In this document: piece after piece, positions 6,944-13,913 of the stretch
How the letters are laid out: every line of letters starts with the position of its first letter
Numbering within the stretch: position 1 is the first letter of the stretch
Made by a program: the position numbers and the translations under genes
Notes under the pieces: generated by a model
Databases searched by the model: none
What the model was told of the DNA's origin: nothing
What the model saw: the letters and a program-made list of their open reading frames with translations, nothing else
Origin: Desulfoplanes sp.
Lineage (GTDB): Bacteria; Desulfobacterota; Desulfovibrionia; Desulfovibrionales; Desulfomicrobiaceae
DNA: 13,913 nt
NCBI GenBank assembly: GCA_028708105.1
Contig: JAQVZR010000017.1
Span: forward strand, 1 to 13,913
Direction: 5' to 3'

Positions 6944-8092
6944 TCATTCTTGGCACTGTTCTTGGGACGCATCCTGGCAGGGTAGGAAAAAAAGCAGGGT
7001 GCTTCCCTTGCCCTCACCTGGACTGTCGATCCAGATCCGGCCCTGGTGCCGTTCGATAATTTTTTTTGAAATGGCAAGTCCCATGCCTTCCCCTGGATAT
7101 TCGTTTCGCAGGTGCAAGCGCTGGAAAATCTTAAAAATACGGTCTTTCTGGGAGAGGTTAATCCCGATACCGTTGTCGATTACGGCAAACTGCCATCCAT
7201 CCTGGCCTTGAACACTCTTTTTTTCAGCCTTGATATGGATAACCGGATCATCTTGTCCCTTAAATTTGATAGCATTTAAAATCAGATTTTGAAAAACTTG
7301 CATCATCTGGCCAGGATCCACTTTGAGTACAGGTAAAGGACCCACTGTGATTTTCGACCCTGTTTCTTTGATTTTAATATCAATCATGGCCAGGGTTTCT
7401 TTGATCAAATGATTAAAATTTGTTTCAATCAGTGGGTTGCCCTGAGTGGTGACCCTCGAAAACGTCAGCAACCCTTCGATCAACCGCTGCATCCGTGTGA
7501 CACCGTCGGTAATATAATAAATAAAATCATCGGCATCACTGTCCAATTGACCTTTATATCTCTTGGCCAGAAGCTCGGAAAATGATCGTATTTTTCGCAA
7601 TGGTTCTTGCAGATCGTGGGAGGCAATATATGCAAACTGCTCCAATTCCTGGTTAGACTGGGTCAGTTTTTTTGCCTCCACCGCCCTGCGGTGAAGTTCC
7701 ACAAAAACCGAAACTTTTGTTTTTAAAAAAGAGGGTTCAATGGGTTTGAAGATATAATCCACCGCACCCAATGCATATCCTTTTTCCATCAATTCATGAT
7801 TTTTTCCAGCCGCTGTAATAAAAATAATCGGGGTATTTCGGCTTTTCTCGCGTTGACGGATCAGTGCAGCTGTTTCAAATCCATCAAGACCGGGCATCTG
7901 GACATCCAAAAGGATGACGGCAAATTCATTTTTTAAAATACAGCGAAGGGCAGATTCTCCAGAATCGACTTTGGTGATTTCATACCCAGGGTTTTTCAGT
8001 AATTCCCCCATGGCCAGCAGATTTGCCTGCTTATCGTCCACAATAAGGATCTTGACAGCATAATTCTCTGTGATCTGTGTGTTTGTTGCCAT
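6944..8092 (-). CDS. Receiver-histidine kinase (REC-HisKA-HATPase)
   Basis: This gene encodes a 382-residue soluble kinase with an N-terminal receiver instead of a sensor. The receiver (residues 13-130) has D19-D20, phosphoacceptor D63 in ILLDVQMP, T93 and K116 in FKP. A short helix leads to the dimerisation and phosphotransfer helix with H159 in IASHDLQEPLRKI, a form shared with phytochrome-type kinases. The ATPase domain shows the N box at N273, the G1 box D306-N-G-I-G and the G2 box GEGMGL at 334-339. No membrane segment is present. Its autokinase activity is presumably controlled by phosphorylation of its own receiver, for example by the upstream hybrid kinase. It starts 14 nt after the cheB stop, with GAGGA upstream, so the genes are almost certainly co-transcribed. 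The last ten residues are Gln- and Cys-containing and carry no known motif. Confidence 0.93.
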   Translation of the reverse strand: MATNTQITENYAVKILIVDDKQANLLAMGELLKNPGYEITKVDSGESALRCILKNEFAVILLDVQMPGLDGFETAALIRQREKSRNTPIIFITAAGKNHELMEKGYALGAVDYIFKPIEPSFLKTKVSVFVELHRRAVEAKKLTQSNQELEQFAYIASHDLQEPLRKIRSFSELLAKRYKGQLDSDADDFIYYITDGVTRMQRLIEGLLTFSRVTTQGNPLIETNFNHLIKETLAMIDIKIKETGSKITVGPLPVLKVDPGQMMQVFQNLILNAIKFKGQDDPVIHIKAEKKSVQGQDGWQFAVIDNGIGINLSQKDRIFKIFQRLHLRNEYPGEGMGLAISKKIIERHQGRIWIDSPGEGKGSTLLFFLPCQDASQEQCQE

Positions 8093-8106
8093 TTGGCTTC
8101 ATTCCT

Positions 8107-8685
8107 CTATTCTTTTTTACCAACGTGTTGATTGATTTCGTTAAGATATAAGGGAATCTTTTCAAGAGACATGATCATATTTGGTTTAACGTTGCGTAAT
8201 GCAGTTTCAATCATTTCTGCATTCTGGGCGGTAGCAGGGTCCTGGACAATAACCATTCCGCCGGAGGTGTTAACCCGGACAAGTCCCCTGGTGCCATCAC
8301 TTCCCGAACCGGTCAGCAATACTGCAGCAAGCCTGTCTTGTAAAAAAAAGGCGGCTGAGTCGAAGAGTACATCAATGGATGGCCGTGCATGGCAGACCCT
8401 CGGGTCAATGGACAGCAAAAAATGATCACCATTAACCAGGAGATGATAGCCCATGGGTGCGATATAGATGTTTCCCGGCGCAATGGGTGTTTTATCTTCC
8501 GGCTCAACAATGGTCAGATAGGAATGCTTTTTCAGTAAGGGCACAAGACTGCTTTGTTTTTCTTTTGATCGGTGAAGGACTGCGGCTATGGGAATGGAAA
8601 AATTTTTATCAAGCCCCGAAAAGATGGTTTGCAATGCCTCGAGCCCCCCTAGAGACGTTCCCATGACAATCAATTCGATAGCCAT
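8107..8685 (-). CDS. cheB: Stand-alone CheB-type protein-glutamate methylesterase
   Basis: This gene encodes a 192-residue protein consisting only of the CheB catalytic domain. The regulatory receiver of chemotaxis CheB (about 350 residues in enterobacteria) is absent. The catalytic triad is visible as S11 in MGTSLGG, H38 in LHRS and D130 in GSGSDGT. The PRVCHARPSID stretch (95-105) is a conserved CheB block. The enzyme removes methyl groups from glutamyl esters and can deamidate glutamine on receptor-type coiled coils. It is the partner of the upstream cheR; its ATG follows the cheR stop after a single base, which implies translational coupling. With no receiver of its own, its activity must be constant or controlled through partner proteins. 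No chemoreceptor is encoded in the window. Confidence 0.93.
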   Translation of the reverse strand: MAIELIVMGTSLGGLEALQTIFSGLDKNFSIPIAAVLHRSKEKQSSLVPLLKKHSYLTIVEPEDKTPIAPGNIYIAPMGYHLLVNGDHFLLSIDPRVCHARPSIDVLFDSAAFFLQDRLAAVLLTGSGSDGTRGLVRVNTSGGMVIVQDPATAQNAEMIETALRNVKPNMIMSLEKIPLYLNEINQHVGKKE

Positions 8686-8686
8686 T

Positions 8687-9511
8687 TTATTTGACTTTTC
8701 TGAATAATTTATATGTCTGGCTCAAGGTTTCATAGTGGTCTTCAAAGGGGGTAAATGTTAAATTTTCTTTGTCTCCCAGACCAAGAATTCCCCATTGAGA
8801 AAGGCTGTTATAAATCACCTTGTGGGTTCTGGCTTGGAGATTTTTTCCAAAATAGATCATGACATTCCGGCATAAAATCAGATTGAATTCATTAAATGAC
8901 TGGTCCGTGACAAGATTATGCTGGGCAAATACGATTTTCTCCTTTAAAAAGGATTTAAAAATAGCATTATCATACTGAGCTGTGTAGTAGTTTGAAAATG
9001 CTAATTTTCCTCCAGCGTCTATATAATTTTTTGTATAGGCTTTCATCTTCTTTAATGGGAAAATACCTGATTTTGCTTTTTCCAGAGATTGCTGATTAAA
9101 ATCAGTAGCATAGATCCGACATCTATCATACAAGCCTTCTTCATACAGCATGATCGCCAGTGAATACACTTCTTCACCCGTAGCACTGCCGGCATGCCAT
9201 ATCCGGACAAAGGGGTATGTTTTTAAAAAGGGGATGACCTGATCTCGAATTTGTTTGAAAAATCCCGGATCTCTGAAAAAATCTGAGACACTGACACTAA
9301 AATCAAGCAGCATCCGGTCCATGCAGGTTTCATCGTGCAGTATCCTGTCCTGAAGGGCCGAAACGGTTTTCAAGTTTTCCCCATCCATCCGTTTCAAGAT
9401 CCTTCTGCGAATGGAAGCCAGTGCATAATCCCTGAAATCATACCCGTATTTTTGAAATATCCCCTCCAGCAGAAGCTTAATTTCAATCAGTTGTATCTCG
9501 TCCGAGGTCAT
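8687..9511 (-). CDS. cheR: CheR-type protein-glutamate O-methyltransferase
   Basis: This gene encodes a 274-residue S-adenosylmethionine-dependent methyltransferase of normal CheR length. The small N-terminal helical domain (to about residue 70) is followed by VSVSDFFRDPGFF (73-85), the SAM-binding loop around WHAGSATGEEVYSLA (104-118; many CheRs have Ser-Ala-Gly-Cys here), the acidic ATDFN (134-138), and CRNVMIYF near residue 220, all CheR hallmarks. It would methylate glutamates on a sensory coiled coil. No beta-subdomain substitution or tether-binding feature can be judged by eye. The start has AGGGA about 9 nt upstream. A 13-bp hairpin lies between the hybrid kinase stop and this Shine-Dalgarno, which may set the relative expression of the two genes. 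Confidence 0.93.
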   Translation of the reverse strand: MTSDEIQLIEIKLLLEGIFQKYGYDFRDYALASIRRRILKRMDGENLKTVSALQDRILHDETCMDRMLLDFSVSVSDFFRDPGFFKQIRDQVIPFLKTYPFVRIWHAGSATGEEVYSLAIMLYEEGLYDRCRIYATDFNQQSLEKAKSGIFPLKKMKAYTKNYIDAGGKLAFSNYYTAQYDNAIFKSFLKEKIVFAQHNLVTDQSFNEFNLILCRNVMIYFGKNLQARTHKVIYNSLSQWGILGLGDKENLTFTPFEDHYETLSQTYKLFRKVK

Positions 9512-9532
9512 TTGTATTTTTTCCCTGTTGCT

Positions 9533-9564
9533 AAACCCATAAAAAAATGAGTTTTTATGGGTTT
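9533..9564. terminator. 13-bp hairpin between the hybrid kinase and cheR
   Basis: AAACCCATAAAAA (9533-9545) and TTTTTATGGGTTT (9552-9564) are perfect arms around a 6-nt loop. It lies 27 nt after the hybrid kinase stop and ends about 6 nt before the cheR Shine-Dalgarno. The stem is A/T-rich and no uridine run follows it on the minus strand, so it is at best a weak terminator or attenuator. An RNA-processing or stabilising hairpin is as likely. Confidence 0.4.
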
Positions 9565-9590
9565 CTGATAGATGCGAAAATATTTCCTAT

Positions 9591-12500
9591 TTATTTATAC
9601 AGCCAGACTCTTAAAAGGGACAGAAGTTGCTCTTTTTCAACGGGTTTAGTAATATAATCGGATGCCCCTGCCTGGATACATTTTTCCCGGTCTCCTTTCA
9701 TGGCCTTGGCAGTGAGCGCGATAATCGGTAGATTTTTGAACTTTGAAATTTTTCGAATTTTCCGGGTGGCATCATATCCGTCCATTTCCGGCATCATAAT
9801 ATCCATGAGGACAATATCTGTATCTGCATTTTCGTTAATCAGTTTCAGACAATCCACACCACTTTCAGCATATGTTACAATCATGTTCTGCTGTTCAAGC
9901 ATGGCAGACAGGGCAAATATATTTCTGAAATCATCATCGACAATCAATACTTTTTTCCCGGACAGGATCTGGTCTTTTTTCTGGAGTTCTTTGATCATCT
10001 GTTGTTTGGTTTCAGGCAATTTTTCAACCACCCGGTGCAGAAACAGGCTGGTTTCATCCAGCAGCCGGTCCATGGCCTTTACATCTTTTATGATGATGCT
10101 TTCAGCCAGTTCCTTGAGCTGGGTTTCTTCTTTTTTACTCAACTCCCTGCCAGTATAGACAATGATGGGAATGTGGCGGGTTTTGGGATTTTTATTGATC
10201 TGTTTAATGAGATCAAACCCGGATATGTCCGGCAAACCCAGGTCCAATACGATGCAGTCGAAAGACTCTTTTTTCAGCCGGTTTAATGCCACCTTGCCTG
10301 ATCCTAAGGTAGAGACTTCGACATCCCCGGTTCCGATCAATTCTTTGATGCTTTTTTGCAGGATTTTATCGTCTTCGATGACCAGAAGTTTTCTCATTTT
10401 GATGCTCAAAGATTTTTCTATTTCTTCAAAATCTTTTTGGAGCTGGGCTTTGGTAATGGGTTTCTGTGCATAGGAAACTGCCCCCATTTTATAGGTTAGC
10501 GGGGTTTCTTCTTCAACCGAAATAACATGAACAGGAATATGCCGGGTGGGAATATGTCGTTTTAACATATCCAGAACCGTAACCCCGGCCATGTCAGGCA
10601 GATGCAGATCCAGGGTGATGGCATCGGGCAAAAACTCCCTGGCCAGGATAATGGCATCTTTGCCTGTGCCTGCAACAAGGCCTTTAAACCCTCGGTTTCT
10701 TGCTGTTTCAAGCATGAGACCGGAAAAACTGGGATCATCTTCTACTATCAGTACGGTTCGATCGTCTGGCTGGATATCGTTTCGATCATCACTGATATTT
10801 GCTACGGTTTGAGCCTTTTTTGGTTGTGGATCTACTGGTGTAAAAATCTGCTGAGGACGCTCTTTTTTCGGCATCTCATATGTCATCATATCAATGTCAT
10901 GCATTGACTCCCGTAAAGCCGAAAAGCTGATTGGCAAATAGGCCACAAAGGTGCTGCCTTCATCCGGCGTGCTGTCCACACGAATATCTCCACCCAAAAT
11001 TCGGACAATTTCCCGAGAGATGGAAAGGCCAAGACCGGTACCGCCGTAGCGCTTGCTGGTGGTTCCGTCTGCCTGTTGAAATGCCTCAAATATAATCTTC
11101 TGTTTGTCTCTTGGAATGCCTATTCCCGTATCCTGGACCCTGAAGGCAACAACAGCCTGGGCAGAATTCAAAATGGCATTATCCAGACTCCAGCCCGATT
11201 GAGCCATACTGATATCCATATGAACGCTGCCTTTATCTGTAAATTTAAATGCATTGGACAATAGATTTTTCAATACCTGCTGCAGCCGTTTCTCATCGGT
11301 TCGCATGACTTTTGGCAGGTCATCAGCCAGAGTGATATTCCAGTCCAGTCTTCGGTCAATGGCCACCTCTGAAAATGCCTTTTTGGCCCAGTTTTGAATC
11401 TGAACGAATGAAACATCCGATATTTCAACATTCATGGTACCGGATTCTATTTTTGCCAGGTCAAGAATTTCATTAATAAGGGACAATAGTTCCTTGCCCG
11501 AGGTATGGATGGTTTGGGCATATTCAATCTGTTTTTCAGAAAGATTTCCATCTCCATTCTCACTTAAGAGGCTGGACAGGATCAACTGGCTGTTCAGTGG
11601 TGTCCGAAGTTCATGGGACATGTTGGCCAGGAATTCTGATTTGTATTTAGATGTCAGGGTCAGCTCTTCAGCTTTTTCTTCCAGGTCTTTTCTTGCCTGC
11701 TCTACTTCTGTGTTTTTGTGCTCTACTGCTTCTTTTTGCTCTTCAAGTTCAATAGCTTTTTCTTCAAGCTCTTCATTGGTCTGTTTTAATTCATCCTGCT
11801 GATTCTGCAGTTCTTCCGCCATGGACTGGGATTCTGTGAGCAGTTCTTCGGTTCTCCTGGTGGCTGCAATGGTGTTGAGCATAATTCCAATGTTTTCCGT
11901 GAGCTGATCCAGAAAAGTGATGGATATTTCAGAGAACCGGTTAAAAGATGCCAGTTCAATGACGGCCTGTAATTCGCCCTCAAAAACAATGGGCAAGGCA
12001 ACGATATTCAAGGGAGTTCCCTTGCCAAGCCCGGAATTGATCTGAACATAGTCATCCGGCACCTCGGTCATCAATATCCGTTGTTTTTCAATGGCACATT
12101 GTCCAACCAATCCTTCTCCCAGTCGAAACTCACTGGAGAGCTGTTTTCTTTCCTTGAATGCATAACTGGATAACAGTTTAAGGACTGTTTCGCCTTCCTT
12201 TTGCTCGGCAAGATAAAAAACACCATGCTGGACATTTACCAAGGGTGCCAGCTCCGAAAGGATCATGTTCCCGACCTTGATCAGGTCTCGCTGCCCCTGG
12301 AGCATGGATGCGAACTGAGCCAGGTTGGTTTTCAGCCAGTTCTGATCTTTATTTAAGGTCGTGGTTGTTTTAAGGGTGACAATCATTTCATTGATATTGT
12401 CTGTTAATTTTGAGACCTCACCTCTGGCTTCCGCAGTAATGGACCGGGTCAGATCCCCATTGGTCACTGCGGTTACAACTTCTGCAATGGCCCGGACCTG

Positions 12501-12806
12501 TGTGGTCAAATTGGCTGCCAGCTCATTTACATTATCGGTCAAATCACGCCAGATCCCTGAGGCGCCGGGTACATTTGCCTGGGCACCCAACTTGCCTTCA
12601 ATACCAACCTCTCTTGCCACACTGGTGACCTGGTCAGCAAAGGTTGCCAGGGTATCTGTCATCTCGTTTATGGTTTCAGCGAGCTGTGCTATTTCACCCT
12701 TGGCTTCCTGGGTAAGTTTGCGTTTCAGATTCCCGTTGGCAACCGCTGTGACCACCTTGGCAATTTCTCGCACCTGGTTGGTCAGATTGTTCGCCATGAT
12801 ATTCAC
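9591..12806 (-). CDS. Poly-HAMP hybrid histidine kinase with three receivers, 5' truncated
   Basis: This open frame encodes about 1,071 residues of a hybrid sensor kinase. Numbering from the GTG at 12806: two HAMP-type repeats (1-90 and 91-150), a GAF domain (about 165-315), a Glu/Gln-rich coiled coil (320-385), HisKA with H398 in NMSHELRTPLN, HATPase with N518, the G1 box D559-T-G-I-G and GGTGLGL (588-594), then receivers with D733, D855 and D1002. Receivers one and three keep the conserved Lys-Pro (K782, K1054); receiver two has K907-Asp. There is no Hpt domain. HAMP-type sequence continues in frame upstream to about 12863 and then changes abruptly into ABC ATPase DNA in another frame. The GTG and the ATG at 12797 have no convincing Shine-Dalgarno, so the native start, further HAMP repeats and any sensor or membrane segment are missing. 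Expression as a shortened soluble kinase is possible but unproven. Confidence 0.85.
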   Translation of the reverse strand: MNIMANNLTNQVREIAKVVTAVANGNLKRKLTQEAKGEIAQLAETINEMTDTLATFADQVTSVAREVGIEGKLGAQANVPGASGIWRDLTDNVNELAANLTTQVRAIAEVVTAVTNGDLTRSITAEARGEVSKLTDNINEMIVTLKTTTTLNKDQNWLKTNLAQFASMLQGQRDLIKVGNMILSELAPLVNVQHGVFYLAEQKEGETVLKLLSSYAFKERKQLSSEFRLGEGLVGQCAIEKQRILMTEVPDDYVQINSGLGKGTPLNIVALPIVFEGELQAVIELASFNRFSEISITFLDQLTENIGIMLNTIAATRRTEELLTESQSMAEELQNQQDELKQTNEELEEKAIELEEQKEAVEHKNTEVEQARKDLEEKAEELTLTSKYKSEFLANMSHELRTPLNSQLILSSLLSENGDGNLSEKQIEYAQTIHTSGKELLSLINEILDLAKIESGTMNVEISDVSFVQIQNWAKKAFSEVAIDRRLDWNITLADDLPKVMRTDEKRLQQVLKNLLSNAFKFTDKGSVHMDISMAQSGWSLDNAILNSAQAVVAFRVQDTGIGIPRDKQKIIFEAFQQADGTTSKRYGGTGLGLSISREIVRILGGDIRVDSTPDEGSTFVAYLPISFSALRESMHDIDMMTYEMPKKERPQQIFTPVDPQPKKAQTVANISDDRNDIQPDDRTVLIVEDDPSFSGLMLETARNRGFKGLVAGTGKDAIILAREFLPDAITLDLHLPDMAGVTVLDMLKRHIPTRHIPVHVISVEEETPLTYKMGAVSYAQKPITKAQLQKDFEEIEKSLSIKMRKLLVIEDDKILQKSIKELIGTGDVEVSTLGSGKVALNRLKKESFDCIVLDLGLPDISGFDLIKQINKNPKTRHIPIIVYTGRELSKKEETQLKELAESIIIKDVKAMDRLLDETSLFLHRVVEKLPETKQQMIKELQKKDQILSGKKVLIVDDDFRNIFALSAMLEQQNMIVTYAESGVDCLKLINENADTDIVLMDIMMPEMDGYDATRKIRKISKFKNLPIIALTAKAMKGDREKCIQAGASDYITKPVEKEQLLSLLRVWLYK

Positions 12807-12818
12807 ATTGTCTGTTAA
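12380..12818 (-). repeat. Tandem HAMP repeat coding units (about 92 residues each)
   Basis: The residues DNVN open two successive copies of the same pattern: (A)NLTxQVRxIAxVVTAVxNGxL, then EA+GE(I/V)xxLxxxINEM. The first runs from about 12818 to 12537, the second from 12536 to about 12380, and the second lacks the V-GxEGKLG-to-WRDLT tail. The fragment before 12818 (KGVSGTWKDLT) is the end of yet another unit. Kinases of this type commonly carry many such copies, so the visible part is the end of a longer array. Tandem copies of this kind favour recombination and assembly errors. Confidence 0.7.
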
Positions 12819-12844
12819 ATCTTTCCAGGTGCCGGAAACCCCTT

Positions 12845-13282
12845 TTACCTTTGCCTGGCCACCCGCTGTTTCATCCCCCCGGAAAGTTCTTTGGGGAGTG
12901 CCTTCTCCCTTCCTTCCAGACCGACGAGGCGGATATACTGTTGGGCAATGTCGGCCCGTTCTTTGGCCTGCATGTTCTTGATGCGCAGGCCGAATTCCAC
13001 ATTCTTTTGCACCGTGAGCCAGGGAAACAGGGTGTAGGATTGAAAAACCATACCCCGGTCCGCCCCCGGTCCCTGGATATCTCTGCCCATGATCCGGGCG
13101 TCTCCCGACGTCTTGGTTTCAAGTCCGGCCACAATGTTCAGCAGGGTTGATTTGCCGCATCCGCTGGGGCCAACCACCACGGCCAGTTCTCCCTTGCCCA
13201 CGTGCATGTCTACATGGTCGACGGCGGTAACGGTATTTGCTCCATCTCCGAATGTTTTGCTCAGATTCGTTATGTTGAGCAT
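12845..13282 (-). CDS. Truncated ABC transporter ATPase (SsuB/TauB/NrtD type)
   Basis: The frame encodes 145 residues of a nitrate/sulfonate/taurine-type ABC ATPase, which is normally about 250-270 long. Walker A GPSGCGKST (38-46), the Q-loop Q81 in VFQSYTLFPW and the signature LSGGMKQR (133-140) are all intact. The sequence breaks right after Val-Ala, where the family continues with Ala-Arg-Ala-Leu. Walker B, the D-loop and the switch His are absent, so the product cannot hydrolyse ATP normally. The following bases belong to a hybrid kinase read in a different frame, and a TAA ends the ATPase four codons later. GGAGA precedes the ATG, and the permease stop is 2 nt upstream, so this was part of a compact permease-ATPase operon. 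The DNA here looks richer in G and C than the kinase side of the break. Confidence 0.9.
   Translation of the reverse strand: MLNITNLSKTFGDGANTVTAVDHVDMHVGKGELAVVVGPSGCGKSTLLNIVAGLETKTSGDARIMGRDIQGPGADRGMVFQSYTLFPWLTVQKNVEFGLRIKNMQAKERADIAQQYIRLVGLEGREKALPKELSGGMKQRVARQR
12855..12865. other. Junction between truncated ABC ATPase and truncated kinase
   Basis: On the minus strand the ATPase reads CGG GTG GCC at 12865-12857 and the kinase frame reads GGT GGC CAG at 12863-12855. The bases GGTGGCC fit both genes, so they are compatible with a microhomology junction. The two frames differ, so there is no fusion protein. No insertion-sequence ends, target-site duplication or attachment site is visible on either side. 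Confidence 0.7.
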
Positions 13283-13284
13283 TG

Positions 13285-13913
13285 TTATCTCCCCGCCTTT
13301 TTTTCAGACCATGGCACAATCACCCGGGTCAGCCATTTGAACAGATAATCCGTTCCCAGCCCCAGGAGGCCGATGAGGATGAGCCCGGCAAAGATCCGGT
13401 CAATGGCCAGAAACCGCTGGGCCCGTAAAATCATATAGCCGAGTCCCGAATTAGCTGCGATAAGTTCAGCCACCACCAGGTAGGTCCAGGCCCAGCCGAT
13501 GGTGATGCGCAGATTGTCCATGACCCCAGGCAGAGAACCCGGGATAAGAACCAGCCGGTAGGTCTGCCACGGACTTGCTCCCAGGGTGGCTGCCGCCCGG
13601 ACCAGATCCCGGGGGACATTGGCCACGGAGTCGGCGACCATGAGCACGAGCTGAAAAAATGTTCCCAGAAAGATGACCATGAATTTCTGGCCGTCCCCGA
13701 TCCCGAAATAGAGCAGGGTCAGAGGAACCAGAGCCACAACGGGCAAATATCTGGAAAATTCGAAAACGGGGGATAAAATCGCCTCAGCTTTTTTTGACGA
13801 AGCGATAAGTACTCCCAGAGGAAGGGCGGCTGCAACGGCTAGGGACCAGCCGACCATGACACGGTAAGTGGAATCCCAGGTGTAGGACCAGAGAATTCCT
13901 TCCCGGTGCATGG
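13285..13913 (-). CDS. ABC transporter permease (SsuC/TauC type), partial at window edge
   Basis: At least 208 residues of an integral membrane permease are present; the family is usually 250-280 long, so some N-terminal residues lie beyond the right edge, and the ATG at 13911 is probably internal. Several hydrophobic segments are visible, starting with MVGWSLAVAAALPLGVLIA. The cytoplasmic coupling loop carries the EAA-type motif RAAATLGASPWQTYRLVLIPGSLPG, matching the BPD-transport permeases for nitrate, sulfonate or taurine. TIGWAWTYLVVAELIAANSGLG (beyond 20 residues in full context) is also typical of that family. The stop is 2 nt before the ATPase start, implying one operon. The transported substrate cannot be inferred, since no binding protein is in view. 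With the partner ATPase broken, this transporter copy is probably non-functional. Confidence 0.88.
   Translation of the reverse strand, partial: MHREGILWSYTWDSTYRVMVGWSLAVAAALPLGVLIASSKKAEAILSPVFEFSRYLPVVALVPLTLLYFGIGDGQKFMVIFLGTFFQLVLMVADSVANVPRDLVRAAATLGASPWQTYRLVLIPGSLPGVMDNLRITIGWAWTYLVVAELIAANSGLGYMILRAQRFLAIDRIFAGLILIGLLGLGTDYLFKWLTRVIVPWSEKKAGR

Noticed and set aside
12380..12818. CRISPR-like or satellite repeat
   Set aside because: The repetition is at protein level in HAMP domains; there are only about two diverged copies of roughly 280 nt and no short repeats with unique spacers.
12845..12863. A functional ABC ATPase-kinase fusion protein
   Set aside because: The ATPase and kinase are in different frames at the join and the ATPase frame meets a TAA at 12847-12845.
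12361..12981. 206-codon plus-strand ORF crossing the ATPase-kinase junction
   Set aside because: It is the antisense shadow of the HAMP repeats, with Ser/Ala/Val-rich low-information sequence, and does not match a known family.

Overview
The window is 13.9 kb of bacterial DNA in which every convincing gene lies on the minus strand, so transcription runs from high to low coordinates. The combination of gene types suggests an anaerobic Desulfobacterota relative (formerly Deltaproteobacteria, Desulfobacteraceae-like): a poly-HAMP hybrid kinase with stand-alone CheR and CheB and an Rcp1-like regulator, an encapsulin-type ferritin-like protein, an MprF-type membrane protein, and moderate GC. This placement is inferred from gene content, since no rRNA or other marker gene is present.

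Layout in transcription order. (1) 13913-12845: the 3' part of an ABC permease gene of the SsuC/TauC (nitrate/sulfonate/taurine) type, then an ABC ATPase gene that breaks off immediately after its signature motif. (2) 12863-6433: a signalling block made of a large hybrid histidine kinase (HAMP repeats, GAF, coiled coil, HisKA/HATPase, three receivers), cheR, cheB, a receiver-first histidine kinase, and a single-domain Rcp1-like response regulator. The hybrid kinase has lost its 5' end at the point where the ATPase has lost its 3' end, so position ~12860 is a junction between two broken genes, either a real deletion or rearrangement or an assembly chimera. (3) 6403-5645: a perfect 22-bp hairpin, then the decayed 3' part of an alpha/beta-hydrolase (lipase-like) gene. 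(4) 5570-2944: a promoter-like site and an mprF-like gene for a membrane flippase plus aminoacyl-phosphatidylglycerol synthase. (5) 2801-370: a possible 26-codon leader ORF, a short-chain dehydrogenase, a doubtful 81-codon ORF, and a GMC-type flavin oxidoreductase with a four-cysteine cluster. (6) 307-5: a 100-residue encapsulin-type ferritin-like protein. An encapsulin shell gene would be expected just beyond the left edge.

The signalling genes are tightly packed from cheR onward (1 to 61 nt gaps) and probably act together. The kinases and the methylation pair CheR/CheB occur here without any chemoreceptor, CheA or CheW, which suggests a sensory pathway other than classical chemotaxis. The dehydrogenase and GMC oxidoreductase may act in sequence on an alcohol or carbonyl substrate that the sequence does not reveal. 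The ferritin-like protein fits iron storage or oxidative-stress protection. No tRNA, rRNA, CRISPR array or insertion sequence was recognised.
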